Positions 10,023 to 22,175 are shown, counted from the stretch's first letter. The stretch: 64,000 nt of DNA from Dendrolimus kikuchii (GCA_019925095.2 CM034389.1:26338935-26402934), one strand, 5' to 3'. Notes: generated by a model from the sequence alone, not told the origin. Numbers and translations are program-made.

Positions 10023-10844
10023 TAAATTATCACCGACTTTATTTACAAATAAAATTAATGAAGTCGATGTTATTGCATTATATTGTAAAGTATTAAGAGA
10101 TATGTACATTGTAACAAATTTCTGATAAGCCTGTTAAAATTTAATTCATACAGTTTGTACATGGTGTTCTCTAAACATATTCTCATTATATATTCTTGAT
10201 TATTGTGGTATTCTAGGCTACTTATATTTATTCACTGGCTCTGAAATCACCGTATCAAAAGGATATCAGTCTACATAATCTAAATTCGGATCTCCAGACA
10301 ATGATAAGTGGCCGTTGTCTGTCCATTTGACAGTTTTATATTAATCTTTAAGTACCTCTGTAAACATTTATTTTAGCTCATTATTGTGTTGGGATGTCAA
10401 ATAGTATAATAGTATTGAAGTATTTTCCAATGAAAGGAGTTTAAGTATTTTGTATGCCGTTTAGATTATTTTGTTCAAACAATCATATGCTTTTGTTATG
10501 ATTCTGTCATAGTTATAATATTCTACAATATAAGGAATTTATAATTTAGTGCTGAGATTAGAGCATCCCATTTCAGGATATACTCGCCATTTGGTTGTTC
10601 AATTTTGGTCACGTTGCATTTTTTCATCGTTAGTACGTAGTTATTGTATCAATATGGATATTAAAACAAATAAATGTTGGCGTTAGACTTTCAACCCACG
10701 TCATTTGGATAATGCAAGGCTAGGTTAGCCCTTAGCCATTGAGCTTTAGTAACATCAGTTGAGAAAAATTGCTTTTTATAATATATCTATACCTATATAT
10801 ATATAATATATTATTATATATTTATTTTTAGATGTATTGTAGAA
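10023..10844. other. No gene or clear repeat seen
   Basis: AT-rich stretch of about 820 bp with no coding frame. A TA-rich run lies near 10795-10825. Confidence 0.45.
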
Positions 10845-11260
10845 CCCGATCCCAGCGCCACGTACCGGTTCTAATTGCGAATCTCAACCATCCCGGTACC
10901 CACTCAAACACACAAAAACAAAATCACCAAAATCGCTCCCGGTGATTAGGAGGATTCCAGAACCCGATCTCAGCGCCACCTACCGGTTCTAATTGTGAAT
11001 CTAAAAGAGTAATATATTTTTTTTTAATTCTAAGTCATAACAAAATAAGATTAAAAATCTTGCCGAAAAATTAAAGTTTATAATTAACAAATGAAAAATA
11101 GGGGTTGATCTGAATGGATTTTGATGAAACTTTACAGTAATATAGCGTACACATCATAATAACACATAGGCTATACTATAATTTATAAAGATATAGTGTG
11201 AATTATCCAAAATGTAACGATTTTCCATCACCACGCGGGTGAAATCGCGGGCGCAGCTAG
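10845..11260 (+). mobile_element. Helitron-derived segment with two 118-bp-type units
   Basis: 10850-11010 holds two inverted-orientation copies of the unit that is tandemly amplified at 28.6-29.5 kb (CAGCGCCAC.TACCGGTTCTA). The right part ends in the hairpin-like GCGGGTGAAATCGCGGGCGC followed by CTAG and T at 11257-11260, a Helitron 3' end. Two Helitrons may be fused here. Confidence 0.55.
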
Positions 11261-11274
11261 TAAAGAAAATAAAA

Positions 11275-11752
11275 CTACGTTTTAACGGTTTTACGCGCGG
11301 TAATTTATTTGATTTTTATTATTCCGACGTTTCGGCCACTGACGGCCTTTGTGGTTAAGCGGGTTAAGCTTTTGCCGGCCTACCTCACTGCAACGCAGAG
11401 GCTCAGGTTTCGATTCCTGGTGTAGTAAAGTCCGGAAACATAATTTCTCCGTTATTTACTATGGTCTGGGTGTCTGGTAACAGCCCAGAGTAGTCCGTTG
11501 TATATTACCCATAACACAAGCGTTACTTGCTTAATTTGGGGATATACAATATGTGTGTTTGTATGCCGATTATTATTATTATATTATTATTTTCAGTGGC
11601 CGTGATCACGGAAGATAAAGATGTCAAGTGTCAATGAGTATTGTTAAAGTTTTATTCAGCCTACCGCAAACTGTTGCATATAAATATTGAGTTTTAATTT
11701 TGTTTATGGTTGTAAATTACCACGCTTAAAATCGTTAAAACGTAGTTTTATT
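11275..11752. mobile_element. MITE with about 30-bp inverted ends, interrupted by a SINE
   Basis: The left end AAAACTACGTTTTAACGGTT and the right end ATCGTTAAAACGTAGTTTT are inverted copies. The family C SINE at 11341-11590 is inserted at the GGCCACT/AGTGGCC centre. A diverged relative of the terminus is near 40700-40745. Confidence 0.65.
11341..11590 (+). mobile_element. Family C tRNA-derived SINE
   Basis: tRNA-like head with A box TGGTTAAGCGG. The B box is degenerate (GTTTCGATTCC). The tail is ATT-rich. Confidence 0.8.
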
Positions 11753-12217
11753 ATATATACAAGTCGCGAAAACTTATGAGAATATTATATATAAAAAATA
11801 TTAGAACATAGTAATCTTAGATGGGTTCCTGATAGGACTGATAGCTGACAGTACATAACGGAATCTCTCGCAATGTATTTTCAATCATCCCATTAAAATC
11901 TATTATCAGATATTCGACATACTAAAGCCGACTTGCTATCGAACAATAAATTATCTGATTAGAGATTAACCGATAATCCTTTTTCAGTTCACTTCAAGTC
12001 GCCGTGGATGAAGATAAAGCTTAGGAGATAGATATTTAGCTCATTCCTCAGTAACATTTCCTTATAACAATACAGAGCAATATATAAGTATTATGTGTAA
12101 TAAATTCAATAGAAATCGTGATAATGATGTAGCAAAAAGAATAAGCGATGGTAGTTAAAGTAACGAGCTATCGCTACTTTAACTCTGGGATTGTTTTATT
12201 ATTTTCAAAGTGAAAAT
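11753..12217. other. No gene or clear repeat seen
   Basis: AT-rich, no reading frame recognised. Confidence 0.4.
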
Positions 12218-12941
12218 CTATATATATGTAAATCAATTGCTGTCCGTTAGTCTCGCTAAAACTCGAAAACGGCTGTAGTGATTTGGCTAATTTTGACTTT
12301 AAATTATTTGTGGAAGTCCAGGGAAGGTTTAAAAGTGAGTAAATGTGAAAAATGCTTGGAATATAGTAAAAACAACAATTTCGCATTCCCTTAGAAACAA
12401 TACCTACCTGTCAAACATTTGATGTTCGTCCCGTCGTTTAGAAATCAATTAAATTTAAAAGTCGTTCTAAAATCAGATTAAATTTAAAACTAGTTTATTT
12501 TTCTTTATTTTAGTTTTGAATATCAAACATTTTTTACTAAAGTTGAAACATTCTGCAATTGTCATTCAGTTTTTTTATTTATTAATTCTTTTTTTTTTAT
12601 TGCAGAAGATCAGCAAACAGGCAGACGGCACACTTGATGAATAGCGGTTACCATCGCCTATGGACATTTGCAAAACCAAAGGTGCTACAAATGCGCTGCT
12701 GCTCTCTTAAGGAAGACTGGAACCTGGTCACTAATGCCGGAACACAACTCAAGGTTGTTATGGCGACATACTTTAGACCAGGGGTGGTAACCATCCAGTC
12801 GGGCAAATGCCCTACCACCTGGCTGTGGGTTGTTAAGTCGCCTCTTACGACAGGCCGCCCGGCCGCAGGAAATTATATTCTATCTCCGTTCCTGCACGGA
12901 TATAAATTCTGAGGCGGTACGAAGTTTGCCGGGTCAGTTAG
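12218..12941 (+). mobile_element. Helitron split by a family B element
   Basis: Begins TCTATATATATGTAAATC after an A. The right end CGAAGTTTGCCGGGTCAGTTAG then T resembles a Helitron terminus with TTAG in place of CTAG. The family B element at 12588-12901 lies inside. Non-autonomous. Confidence 0.55.
12588..12901 (-). mobile_element. Family B SINE-like element, full length
   Basis: Minus-strand copy with T-run and TTGCAG at left (A-tail) and the standard 5' end at the right (CTGCACGGAT on +). Nested in a Helitron. Confidence 0.75.
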
Positions 12942-13258
12942 TATATCACAAATTTATATTTTCAGCTTAAATATTACAAAAAAGACTGCTTAATATTACC
13001 AATAAAGTTGCTAATAATTGGAAGTGTATGAGACTTAAAAGTGCCTCTTATTATCTATATATTGATGTGAAATAGAACCAAAAAAATTAAAAAGACTGGA
13101 TTTTAGAAGATTCTAATTGTTGACAAGACATTTTAACGAATGCAAATGGTATACCAGTGATAAAAGTTACCTTAACTTAACACGCAGGAAGAATTTTACT
13201 AGTCTAATTGTCTACAAAGTATTATTATCAAAGCGAAGTGAGAGTGCTAAAACCCAAA

Positions 13259-13621
13259 ATGCCAATCTTAAAAGAGAAGATAGGGAACGGACTGAACCCA
13301 TCAGAACCGGCGCATTCAAAGCTCTTCCTACCAATAGATGACTCGGGGAGGGACTCTGTGTGTGGAAGTGTTATGGACGGTATGGCTATAGACTCAAATG
13401 TAAGACAGTACAAAGTCTATACAAGACGATGGTTCGTTCTAGCGATGTTTGTGATATATTCTGCGTCGAATTCGGCTCAGTGGACTCAGTATACGATCAT
13501 CAGTGATATAGTGGTAGATTACTACGGTGTGGATAGTACGGTTGTGTCGTGGACTTCAATGGTCTACATGATCACTTATGTGCCTTTGATCTTCCCCGCT
13601 AGCTGGCTGCTGGACAAAACG
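13259..13621 (+). CDS. Flvcr: FLVCR-like MFS transporter, first coding exon (1a)
   Basis: 121 codons, exactly in phase, followed by splice donor GTGAGT at 13622. FLVCR proteins are 12-segment major-facilitator transporters of the plasma membrane or organelles, reported to move choline/ethanolamine or haem. This exon gives a hydrophilic N-tail (residues 1-55), segment 1 (about 57-80, including ASNSAQWTQY), a short loop with YYGVDS, and segment 2 (about 96-117, MVYMITYVPLIFPASWLLDK). The QW.QY and MVYMITY.PL.FPA.WLLDK signatures match the family. The ATG at 13259 follows AACCCAAA; an upstream extension of the frame has no ATG. It shares about 50 of 68 residues with the exon at 35368-35679, and a V-C-G-S-V-M-D-G motif in the N-tail. 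No later exon was found downstream. It could be an alternative first exon or a partial paralogue. Low codon degeneration argues against an old pseudogene. Confidence 0.85.
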
Positions 13622-13710
13622 GTGAGTGTTGCTCCGATTTTCTAAGTAGTTCTATATTTTGCAAAGACATATATCAAGAGATTAATAAAACTGCACATAA
13701 TTTTATTTTA

Positions 13711-14235
13711 CATACATACATACATACATAACTCGACGCCAGTTCCCTTGCGGGGTAGGCACGATCAACAGAGCGCCATTTAGGCTTATTCTTACACACC
13801 TCACTTGCTTCTTTGACATTCATAACTCTTGTCATGCACGCTCGTCTGTTCATAAGGCTCCTGACATCACCTTCTGCTAGTACACGATCAATTTGATCAT
13901 GGAAGGTGTGTCGTGGCCTTCCACGACTTCTGCATCCATCCACTTTTGCATTGTATATCTGTTTAGTCATTTTTTCATCATGTATTCTTTCCACATGCCC
14001 GAACCACCGGAGCGTTCCTTTCCTTACCTTCACCCCGACACTCTCTTTCAGACCAACTCTTTCTTACTTCGGTATTACGAACGCGGTCCGTGAGCGTCAC
14101 TCCGCAGATTTTGCGCAGTGTTCGCATCTCGACCGCGTTTACTCTACTTTCATGCTCTCTCTTCCATACCCAACTCTCGCTTCCATACGTGAGCGTAGGT
14201 ACCAGCACCGCCTTGTGTACGGCGAGCTGGGCCTT
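13711..14235 (-). mobile_element. Family A, RTE-like LINE 3' end (about 525 bp)
   Basis: One of the longest family A copies, in the presumed intron after exon 1a. Minus-strand motifs are LVPTLTYGSESWVWKREHE, RWFGHVERIHDEKMTK and AYPARELA. One frame break lies near the RKRVGLKE motif. Its 5' end falls near the same point as in the copies at 916, 31290 and 38574. Confidence 0.8.
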
Positions 14236-14367
14236 TTATTTTATTTGTATTTTTTGAGGATGCTCTAGACCAGCGATACTTAACCTTTTTCTTATAAGGG
14301 CCACATAGATGTATTAGATAAGGTGCTGCGGGCCACAACATAAATTTACTTACTTAGGTGTGTTTTT

Positions 14368-14461
14368 ATTGCTAGAGTATAAAAGAGGCAGGCGACCCAT
14401 CTAATGGAAAGTGGTTACCGTCATCTATGGACTTTTGCAGCAGCAGAGGTGTTACCAATGT
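14368..14461 (-). mobile_element. LINE/family B tail fragment
   Basis: Diverged 3' end related to the 6945-7364 LINE tail (GTGGTTACCGTCATCTATGG on +). Confidence 0.55.
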
Positions 14462-14876
14462 AATTATACAACTAATTAGTATGTCAGACGCGCCACTTAC
14501 AAAAACTCGGCGCGCCACATACGGCCTACGGGCCGCAGGTATAACTAACGGCTCTAGACTGCAAACAATACGCTAAAAGTGAGCTACGTGGCCTTACTCA
14601 ATAGAGGATTTTTTTAATTTTAAAATTATTTAATTACTTTATGTATTTTTTCATTAATGAAAATTGTAAATGTAACTGATATGACGTGTACAGATAATTG
14701 TATATTATTGTACGAAATAAATACTTATGACTTACTTACAAAAATCTCGCTAAGAAAGGTTTAACCACATTTTAGTTAAGAGGCTTTTAAATCCCCTGTC
14801 AATGATGATCTTTTTGCAATTATAAACTTTAGGTAGCTATAGCTAACTAACTAAAGCTATACTAGCTTTAGTTAGT
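14462..14876. other. No gene or clear repeat seen
   Basis: AT-rich. An inverted TAGCTTTAGTTAG-like motif lies near 14840-14875. Nothing else was noticed. Confidence 0.4.
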
Positions 14877-15026
14877 CGGCATTAGTGACCGGGTTTCATT
14901 TTACCTTAAGAGAGCAGCAGCGCATCTGTAGCACCTTTGCTGTTGCAAATGTCCATAGGCGATGGTAACCGCTTTCCATCAAGTGGGCCTTCTGCCTGTC
15001 TGCTGATCTCCTGCAATAAAAAAAAG
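14877..15026 (+). mobile_element. Family B SINE-like element, 5'-truncated
   Basis: Starts at GGCATTAGTGACCGGG and ends CTCCTGCAATAAAAAAAAG. Confidence 0.75.
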
Positions 15027-15425
15027 CTGTTTTTTATAGTTTTAAAGATAAATGAATAGTAAATTATTAATCATATTTTTTTTTAAGTTTTCTAGCGCCA
15101 TAGCATGTAAAATAGATACAAAATATTAATAAAATAATTAACAATCAAATCAATCAATAACAGCCCGTAAATGTCCCACCGCTGAAACTCTCAATTTTTT
15201 ACAGGATAGAAACCGTCATGCTTGTGCCAAACGGCTTGGTGGGTTTGACATATTGCAAAAATAAATATCGTGATGAAACCTTGATATGTAGGTTTCGTCA
15301 AGATATTTTACTTCACCGTGGTAATTGTTGTATTATACACACTTTTTCAGCCAGTATTCGGACTAGGGTTATTTAAGATTGGGAAGCGAGTGCGTTAACT
15401 ATTCTACCACGACTTTATATTGATA
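15027..15425. other. No gene or clear repeat seen
   Basis: AT-rich spacer. Nothing recognised. Confidence 0.4.
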
Positions 15426-15675
15426 CTAGCTTCTGGCCGCCACTTCTTCCGCGTGGAATAGTTTAAAAAAAGTAAGTTAAAAAAACCCCCGATTTTGAAA
15501 CATTCTTCATTAGTGCTCCGCTCCTATTAGTCTTAGCATGATGATATATAACCTATAGCCTTCCTCGATAAATGGGCTATCTAACCTTGAAAGAATTTTT
15601 CAAATCAGACCAGTAGTTCCTAAGATTAGCGCGTTCAAGCAAACAAACTCTTTAGCTTTATATATTAGTATAAGA
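15426..15675 (-). mobile_element. Non-autonomous Helitron, family G
   Basis: On + it starts with CTAGCTTCTGGCCGCC after an A and ends TTAGTATAAGA before T, which is TC...CTAG on the minus strand. A plus-strand copy is at 27961-28203. Confidence 0.7.
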
Positions 15676-15934
15676 TAAGATAATAAGGGCCTGTTTCACA
15701 AAGTCCAAACAATGTTCCCAATAAGCTACTTGCAACTTATTTATCGAATAAAAACAACGTTTGTGTTTCACAATAGATAAATAGCACTAACTGGCAAATA
15801 AAGTACCCTGCAAACTATAAGCCAGATCAAGTGGCCAATAGCAAGTCTATCTGCCATATAAATTAGTCGACAGCCGTAAGATATTGTTGACAGCTGTGAT
15901 TCGAACAATTACTGTTGAAAGTTTTGTTTTTTTA

Positions 15935-16173
15935 TACATACATACATAACTTTACGGCAGTTCCCTTGCGGGGTAGGCACGAACAATAGAGCGCCATTTA
16001 GGCCCATTCTTACACACCTCACTTGCTTCTTTGACATTCATAACTCTTGTCATGCACACTCGTCTGTTCTTAAGGCTCCTGACATCACCCTCCGCTAGTA
16101 CACGATCAATTTGATCATGGAAGGTGTGTCGTGGCCTTCCACGACTTCTGCTTCCATCCACTTTTGCATTGTT
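15935..16173 (-). mobile_element. Family A, RTE-like LINE 3' fragment
   Basis: Minus strand, ATGT tail at left. Encodes SRGRPRHTFHDQIDRVLAEG and AYPAREL. 5'-truncated. Confidence 0.75.
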
Positions 16174-16375
16174 TTTTATATATGATATATTTGTAAAATG
16201 CAAATATTTGATACCGTTGAAGACGAATTAGATGATTTTATGTATCATTGAACTGGAACGCATTAATTATATGCAAGCAATTGCATGACACGGACTTTAG
16301 GATAAGATTTTGACTCACTAAAGATGCTGTAGATTATTTATATTTATTAAATATAATATTATATTTATTAATTAC

Positions 16376-16568
16376 CTTCCATGATCAAATTGATCGTGTA
16401 CTAGCAGAAGGTGATGTCAGGAGCCTTAAGAACAGACGAGCTTGCATGACGAGAGTTATGAATGTCAAAGAGGCAAGTGAGGTGTGTAAGAATAAGCCTA
16501 AATGGCACTCTGTTGTCCGTGCCTACCCCGCAAGGGAACTGGCGTAAAGTTATGTATGTATGTATGTA
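16376..16568 (+). mobile_element. Family A, RTE-like LINE 3' fragment
   Basis: Plus strand, from CCTTCCATGATCAAATTGAT to the (TATG)n tail. Confidence 0.75.
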
Positions 16569-17646
16569 ATTATAATTGAATATAATGTAACAAAACAAAG
16601 TCTGAAATTACACCAATACTGCACACATTCGTTTATGTTGCAACTTTCACGTTTGTTCATTTGTGAATGACGTTCCATTCACAGTAATACAAAAAATAAT
16701 GTATATGTTGTTTTGATCAATGTAAATTAAGGGATGACACATTTCAAGCTGTATTTATATAGAATGTATAAAAAAAATCTATAAAATGTACACTAAAATG
16801 GTTAAAACATATTTTCACGTGTATTTACAACGCAGAATGCATTTCTTAATACATGTAATTCGTAAAACGGAACTACAAAATGCGACGTTGCCAAACCTAC
16901 CAACTAGTAAGTGACAAATAGCTATGTGCAAAATAAATTTATAGGTAAGATGATGGTGAAACGCAATCAGGACTAACCAGAACTTTTATGTGCCACATAT
17001 ATAATTTGTTAAATAGCTATTGGGTACTTTACTTGTACAGTCAGCGTCTTATAGAAAGAAGCAGCCAAGATGATCAAATAGATAAGAACATCGAAAGTGA
17101 TCATTAGTATCGGTACAACCATTGTCGTCTAATAGATCGAATCACCCGTCTTGACCAAATACATCAGTACACCGACAACGCCAAATACATGAGTACATTC
17201 AAGTCGCCAAAACAAAGAGACACACTAGAAAAATGAACTCTATTCTAAATGTGATTAGTGTCAAATCGAGATGATTTCATACTAAACCAAAATTGTATTT
17301 CGAATTATGTATTTCAAATTGAATTACTTATTGCTAAATTTGCATTGAATGAAAAGCACCTTTCTTTCCTAATGTGAAATTAATGAAATCAATTCTGAAG
17401 ACGTTTGAAACTTAAAAAAAACTCCTGATCACAGCAGTGTGATTGACGAAGAGGATGATATGTGCATAATAATATTTATTACGTTTAATCGAGGGTAAAC
17501 ACTGGTATTGGAAGTATCACTTATTGACTACTTACAAACATTGTTAAAACTTCTAACCCATAAGGGCAGAGATCGAATCTTTAGTATTTTTGACTGACCC
17601 ACCTATGTTTTATTACTAACTCTATGGACACAGAACGATTTCACGT

Positions 17647-17744
17647 CGATAGATTATAATCTATCGGGAAATAATGCGTTAAATTGTAAGCAGTTTGTTC
17701 CGGTTCACAATATTTCAATAGCTCTCGAGATAGATTATAATCTA
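17647..17744. repeat. Paired palindromes, possible small MITE
   Basis: A perfect 20-bp palindrome, CGATAGATTATAATCTATCG (17647-17666), and a 14-bp one, TAGATTATAATCTA (17731-17744). Partly inverted AAATTG sequence lies between them. Confidence 0.45.
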
Positions 17745-18209
17745 ACGGTCTGTACAATTTAACCATTACATATATACTCTAATATAGCCAATTAATAACG
17801 GCGTTCATTTTAACTTTATAACTAAGTTGCATTTGGCCACAGTACCTAACTATAATATTATTTCAGATGGAACAGAGATATTAGCCGAGCCCAGCTAACT
17901 AAAGATATATTATTAACCTACAAATTTTATAAATAGTCTCAAGTTCCTGTTTCTAACCAGATATTTCAGTTCTCTTAATTAAATCAGGTTTTTCATACTT
18001 TTGTTTACATTCTTTAATACTTGATGACACTGCTTTTCAGCTTTGAGTTTTCGTTTTTACTAAATACTAACTGTCTTATTCATAGAGAGTTAGAGTAAGT
18101 TTGAACGCTTCTTTAACCACCATAAAGAACTGTTCAAACATACTTGACTATCAAATGTATCATCATCATGGAAACGCGAAGGAAGTTTCGCGGGCAGACG
18201 ATAGTCTAT

Positions 18210-19030
18210 AATATTATAATATGCTAAATATGTCGTCTCTCTACATTGAAGTTATTAAAAAAAACACAATTGGAATAGACTATATAAACGATGGAGACAC
18301 GATGATTTTTTTTAGATTTTTTGTCTGTTAGTCGGTTTTTCTGTTTGTTCGGGATTTACGTAAAAACTATTAGGCCGATTGCGATTCGATTTTCGCTGAT
18401 CGTGAGCAAATTCTCACACTTAAATTCTGCGCTACCTTTTATTCCGGAATCGCACGGGAAATTTTCCGGGAACGGTTTAAAGAGGCCAGAATAAAAAAAA
18501 GCTTTCTTATTTCGATGCGATGTTTTTACTCATTGATAGCAAATTTTCTGAAATTAAATCTGTGATACTTTTTATCCTGGGGATCCCGCGAATTTTCTCA
18601 GGAGCTGGTTAAAGTTGTTAGGACGCTTACAAATTAGTTTATTTATTCTTACACGATTTTAGACACGATACATTATTTTTTAAATACAGCAGTACTTTGT
18701 GTCCTGGGCATCTCACGGAAATTTTCCCGAGGGTGGTTTCTAGTGGTTAGTATGCATATAAATTAGCTTATACTAAAACACAATGCACTTTCTTTTTCAA
18801 ATAAGTAAAAATAGAAAAAGTATAAATTATTTATTTGCATAACAATTAGTTGATTCAGATTCAATTGATACTAAAACGATGGTTTACGTTCTTTTCCGAA
18901 TGCTTTGTTAGTTTATATTCCGGGAACCCCGCGAAAACTTCCATGAAGTGGTTTAAAGTCGTTATACTGCATAAAAATTGGCTGATTCCGATACGATTTC
19001 ACCAGAACGTTAGATTAAGCTTTTTTCAAT
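18210..19030 (+). repeat. Family I repeat with four internal units
   Basis: A block of the type 'CC.GG.ATC.C.CGG.AATTTTC' followed by GGTTTAAAG recurs near 18447, 18571, 18700 and 18916, each with an ATTAGCTTATTC-type segment after it. Similar sequence flanks 2110-2476. Probably a Helitron-like element, ends not defined. Confidence 0.4.
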
Positions 19031-20269
19031 GACTGGGGTATATTATATATATGCATAGTATGATCTCAGTATAGATCATGAGAATTCATATACGTATTAG
19101 ACATTCAATAGTATCCAAGAAACATCAATTATTCATTGCTGATAAAAAAAGGTTTATCTCGAATTCTAAATTTCTTATGTATTGAAACTCTTTAGTAGAT
19201 ATTTCAACAAACTCACATATACATAGAAAATATACTCACATATACATAGTGTATTATGTCAAATGAAATGTTAAAATTAAGTTAATATTGTAAAATAGCT
19301 TTGTCTGTACATTGAAGCTATTAAAAAAACCAATTGGGATCCAATTGTTTGATTGATGGAAAATTGAAACAATTAATGTTTTTTTTTTCATAAATATGTT
19401 AATTTCTATGAGGTTTTCACTATTATACAGACATTTTTACTTAAATGCTGAAAAAGCTAATATCATGGGAATTCTAGTGTAATTTGTCAGGAAACTGGAT
19501 TCACTTTTTCATGTTTTTACTCCTATACTTTAGTGACGGAAAGTTCCAAAATTTTCTTGGGAATAATGCGCCTAGATATAGCATGAAAACTATTCGTGTT
19601 ACTCTTATTACAGCATAGTTTAATACTTTATGACATTTTTATACATGACCATATTGGGACTCTTGAGATTTCCCGGGATTTCCTTCCACTTCCAAACCAC
19701 TAGATCAACTTTGACGCAATGTTCGCAAATCACAAGACACTGTCTGTAATTATTAGAAATCCTTAGTGAAGAAACATCTGTAGTTGAATAAGTCTTTAGT
19801 AAATTACAAATATCGGGAGTTTATGAATATATCCAGGATTCATGTATTGTCATATTAAATATTTATTCAATTTTACATATTGATAAAATAACTTTAATCT
19901 TTGCTATCTAAGTAATGAAAATGAAGTCGAAGGCAAATACTAGTTACGTTATAAAAATGAAAAAGATTTTTAAAACAGTAATAATACTATTGGAATTTTG
20001 ATTTAGTATGAAATCATCTCGATTTGACACTAATCACATTTAGAATAGAGTTCATTTTTCTAGTGTGTCTCTTTGTTTTGGCGAGATGGTTGTACTCATG
20101 TATTTGGCGTTGTCGGTGTACTGATGTATTTGGTCAAGACGGGTGATTCGATCTATTAGACGACAATGGTTGTACCGATACTAATGATCACTTTCGATGT
20201 TCTTATCTATTTGATCATCTTGGCTGCTTCTTTCTATAAGACGCTGACTGTACATTGTGAAACAGACCC

Positions 20270-20830
20270 TAAATAGAATAGATACAAGTCCCTGTTAAAT
20301 CTTATCCACAATTAAATAGACGCGTTAAGTTTTAGAAAATGACTGATAACTCCTAAAGACAGACGCACAGACGTTGGTGGGACATGAGAATTTTATTAGA
20401 GTTTTGCTTTTATCCAAATTGTTATGGAAGCCTACAAATATGTAATTACGATATCCATTCACGCTATTTTAGGTACAACATTAAATTGATCGTTTCACAT
20501 TACATACATTCCTAGTAGGTATGTTCGGCGACGTCAGCCCCGCCATTTAAGCTTACGACGCCAACGAACACCAATAAATGTAATGAGCGGGACCGATTAA
20601 ACTTCAATTAAACATTGCCTAACCAATTTGTGGTGGGGCGAGCTTAATCCTTTCTTTGAAAATTAGTATTTAACGAAAGTTCGAAATGAGCACGTAATAA
20701 ACAAAACTGGTGGTCGTTGATACGCGTATTTGCCTTATGGATGTCGTAAATTTCTACCGTCTTTTAATAACATTAAATTTTCTGTTAAGTCCATGTTCAA
20801 AAGTTATATGCAGTGAGAACTGGGTAGACT
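20270..20830. other. No gene or clear repeat seen
   Basis: A GC-richer stretch near 20520-20650 has no recognisable frame. Confidence 0.4.
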
Positions 20831-21110
20831 ATAATACATACATAACTTCACGCCAGTTCCCTTGCGGGGTAGGCACGAACAACAGAGCGCCATTCAGGCT
20901 TATTCTTACACACCTCACTTGCTTCTTTGACATTCTCCTGACATCACCTTCTGCTAGTACATGATCAATTTGATCATGGAAGGTGTGTCGTGGCCTTCTA
21001 CGACTTCTGCATCCATCCACTTTTGCATTGTATATCTGTTTAGTCATTCTTTCATCATGCATTCTTTCCACATGCCCGAACCACCGAAGCATTCCTTTCC
21101 TTACCTTACC
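20831..21110 (-). mobile_element. Family A, RTE-like LINE 3' fragment with deletion
   Basis: Minus strand. About 40 bp normally between 'GACATTC' and 'CTCCTGACATC' are missing, near 20936. Confidence 0.75.
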
Positions 21111-21179
21111 TAGACAGTAATAAATTTACTAAATTACATTATTTATTTAAAGTCTATAGTATTTAAGGGAGCGTTGTGG

Positions 21180-21515
21180 ATGGAAATAAGATGTAGTGAC
21201 AAGAGTTGAAGAAGGAATGTTATGGTGGTTTAAGCATGTAGAGAGAAAGAGTGAAAGCAGAATCACAAAACAAGTATATGGTTGCAATGTGACTGGTAGA
21301 GTCGGTGCCGGTTGACCGAGACGTACTCATCGTGATCAAATTGAGGATATTTTGACGAAAGTTCAGATAAAGAGCAGTTTAAATAAGCGTGTATGTATGA
21401 AAAGATTAATGAAAGTTGATGAAGCGAAAAGTGTATGGTCAGAATCGTAGCAGGTGGAGATCTATCGTCTCTGCCTGCCCCAATGGGAAACAGGCGTGAC
21501 AATATGTGTATGTAT
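21180..21515 (+). mobile_element. Old, diverged RTE-like LINE 3' end
   Basis: Parallels family A in order (GTTTAAGCATGTAGAGAG for the WFGHVER part, ATCAAATTGAGGATATTTTG, a TGCCCCAATGGGAAACAGGC end and a TGTATGTAT tail) but is much diverged. Either an older insertion or a sister family. Confidence 0.6.
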
Positions 21516-21969
21516 ATTTAAAGTAAATAGTTAATACCATGTTATGCGATTTTGCTCCTAGAATTCTTTAAGGCGTTTTGCTTCTTTAATTTAAATTGTT
21601 CGCTTCTTTGATTCAAAATGTCATGCATAAACTTACATCTAAAGCGATGATGTACCTAAATAAGAGTATGTATTTCGGTCCTGCACCAGAACATAGACTT
21701 TAATTTGGAAGGACAACCACAATCACTAATGACCCCATAAAATCTAATTATATAGGATTCAGAAGCTATTCAGATTTATTCTTGGCAATAGTCACATGAC
21801 CTTTCAAGTGTCATTTTTCCATGACTAATAAATGTAATCAAATAAATTATACATGGAATTAACTAATTGGAGTTAAGTAACTAATTGAATAATTACAGTT
21901 GAAATAGTTAATTAATAAGTTAATAATTAAAACTTGGACTAATTATATTTAAGTACTATTAAAATAATA
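21516..21969. other. No gene or clear repeat seen
   Basis: AT-rich. A run of AATTA/TTAATT repeats lies at 21840-21960. Confidence 0.4.
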
Positions 21970-22175
21970 TAAAACCCCAGTAGGGGAGGTTTGTCCCCTC
22001 TTGGGCCTCTCCATTTTAAGTGAAACGGACAGTAGACATCTCACCACATTTGTCCAAATTGGCGGGTTTTACACATTGGTTACTTGGATATGCAGATTTC
22101 GTTGCGATGTTTTCCTCCAATGTTATTAGGTGGCAATTTTAACAATATGTACACTCACGGAATTAAAATGTTCGT
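21970..22175 (-). mobile_element. Old family F SINE copy
   Basis: Diverged relative of the minus-strand SINE at 63085-63411, sharing GGTTTTACACATTGGTTACTT-type order and TAACAATATGTACAC. Confidence 0.45.

Larger units (their letters stand above)
17039..20249. mobile_element. Inner 3.2 kb transposon with 256-bp inverted repeats
   Basis: The arms 17039-17294 and 19994-20249 are inverted copies with only a handful of differences, starting AGTCAGCGTCTTATAGAAAG. GTAC flanks both ends (17035-17038 and 20250-20253), either a 4-bp duplication or, being palindromic, part of the terminus. The interior has no transposase; it holds a small palindrome pair and a family I repeat. Superfamily not assigned. 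Confidence 0.7.
15687..20269. mobile_element. Outer inverted-repeat DNA transposon (PIF/Harbinger-like?)
   Basis: The left end GGGCCTGTTTCACAA and the right end TTGTGAAACAGACCC are inverted copies, flanked by TAA on both sides (15684-15686 and 20270-20272). A 3-bp TAA duplication and GG-starting ends fit PIF/Harbinger-type elements, but no transposase or DDE domain is visible. Much of its 4.6 kb is later insertions: family A fragments at 15935-16173 and 16376-16568 and the 3.2 kb element at 17039-20249, which lies about 20 bp inside the right end. Without them a non-autonomous element of about 0.9 kb remains. Confidence 0.6.
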
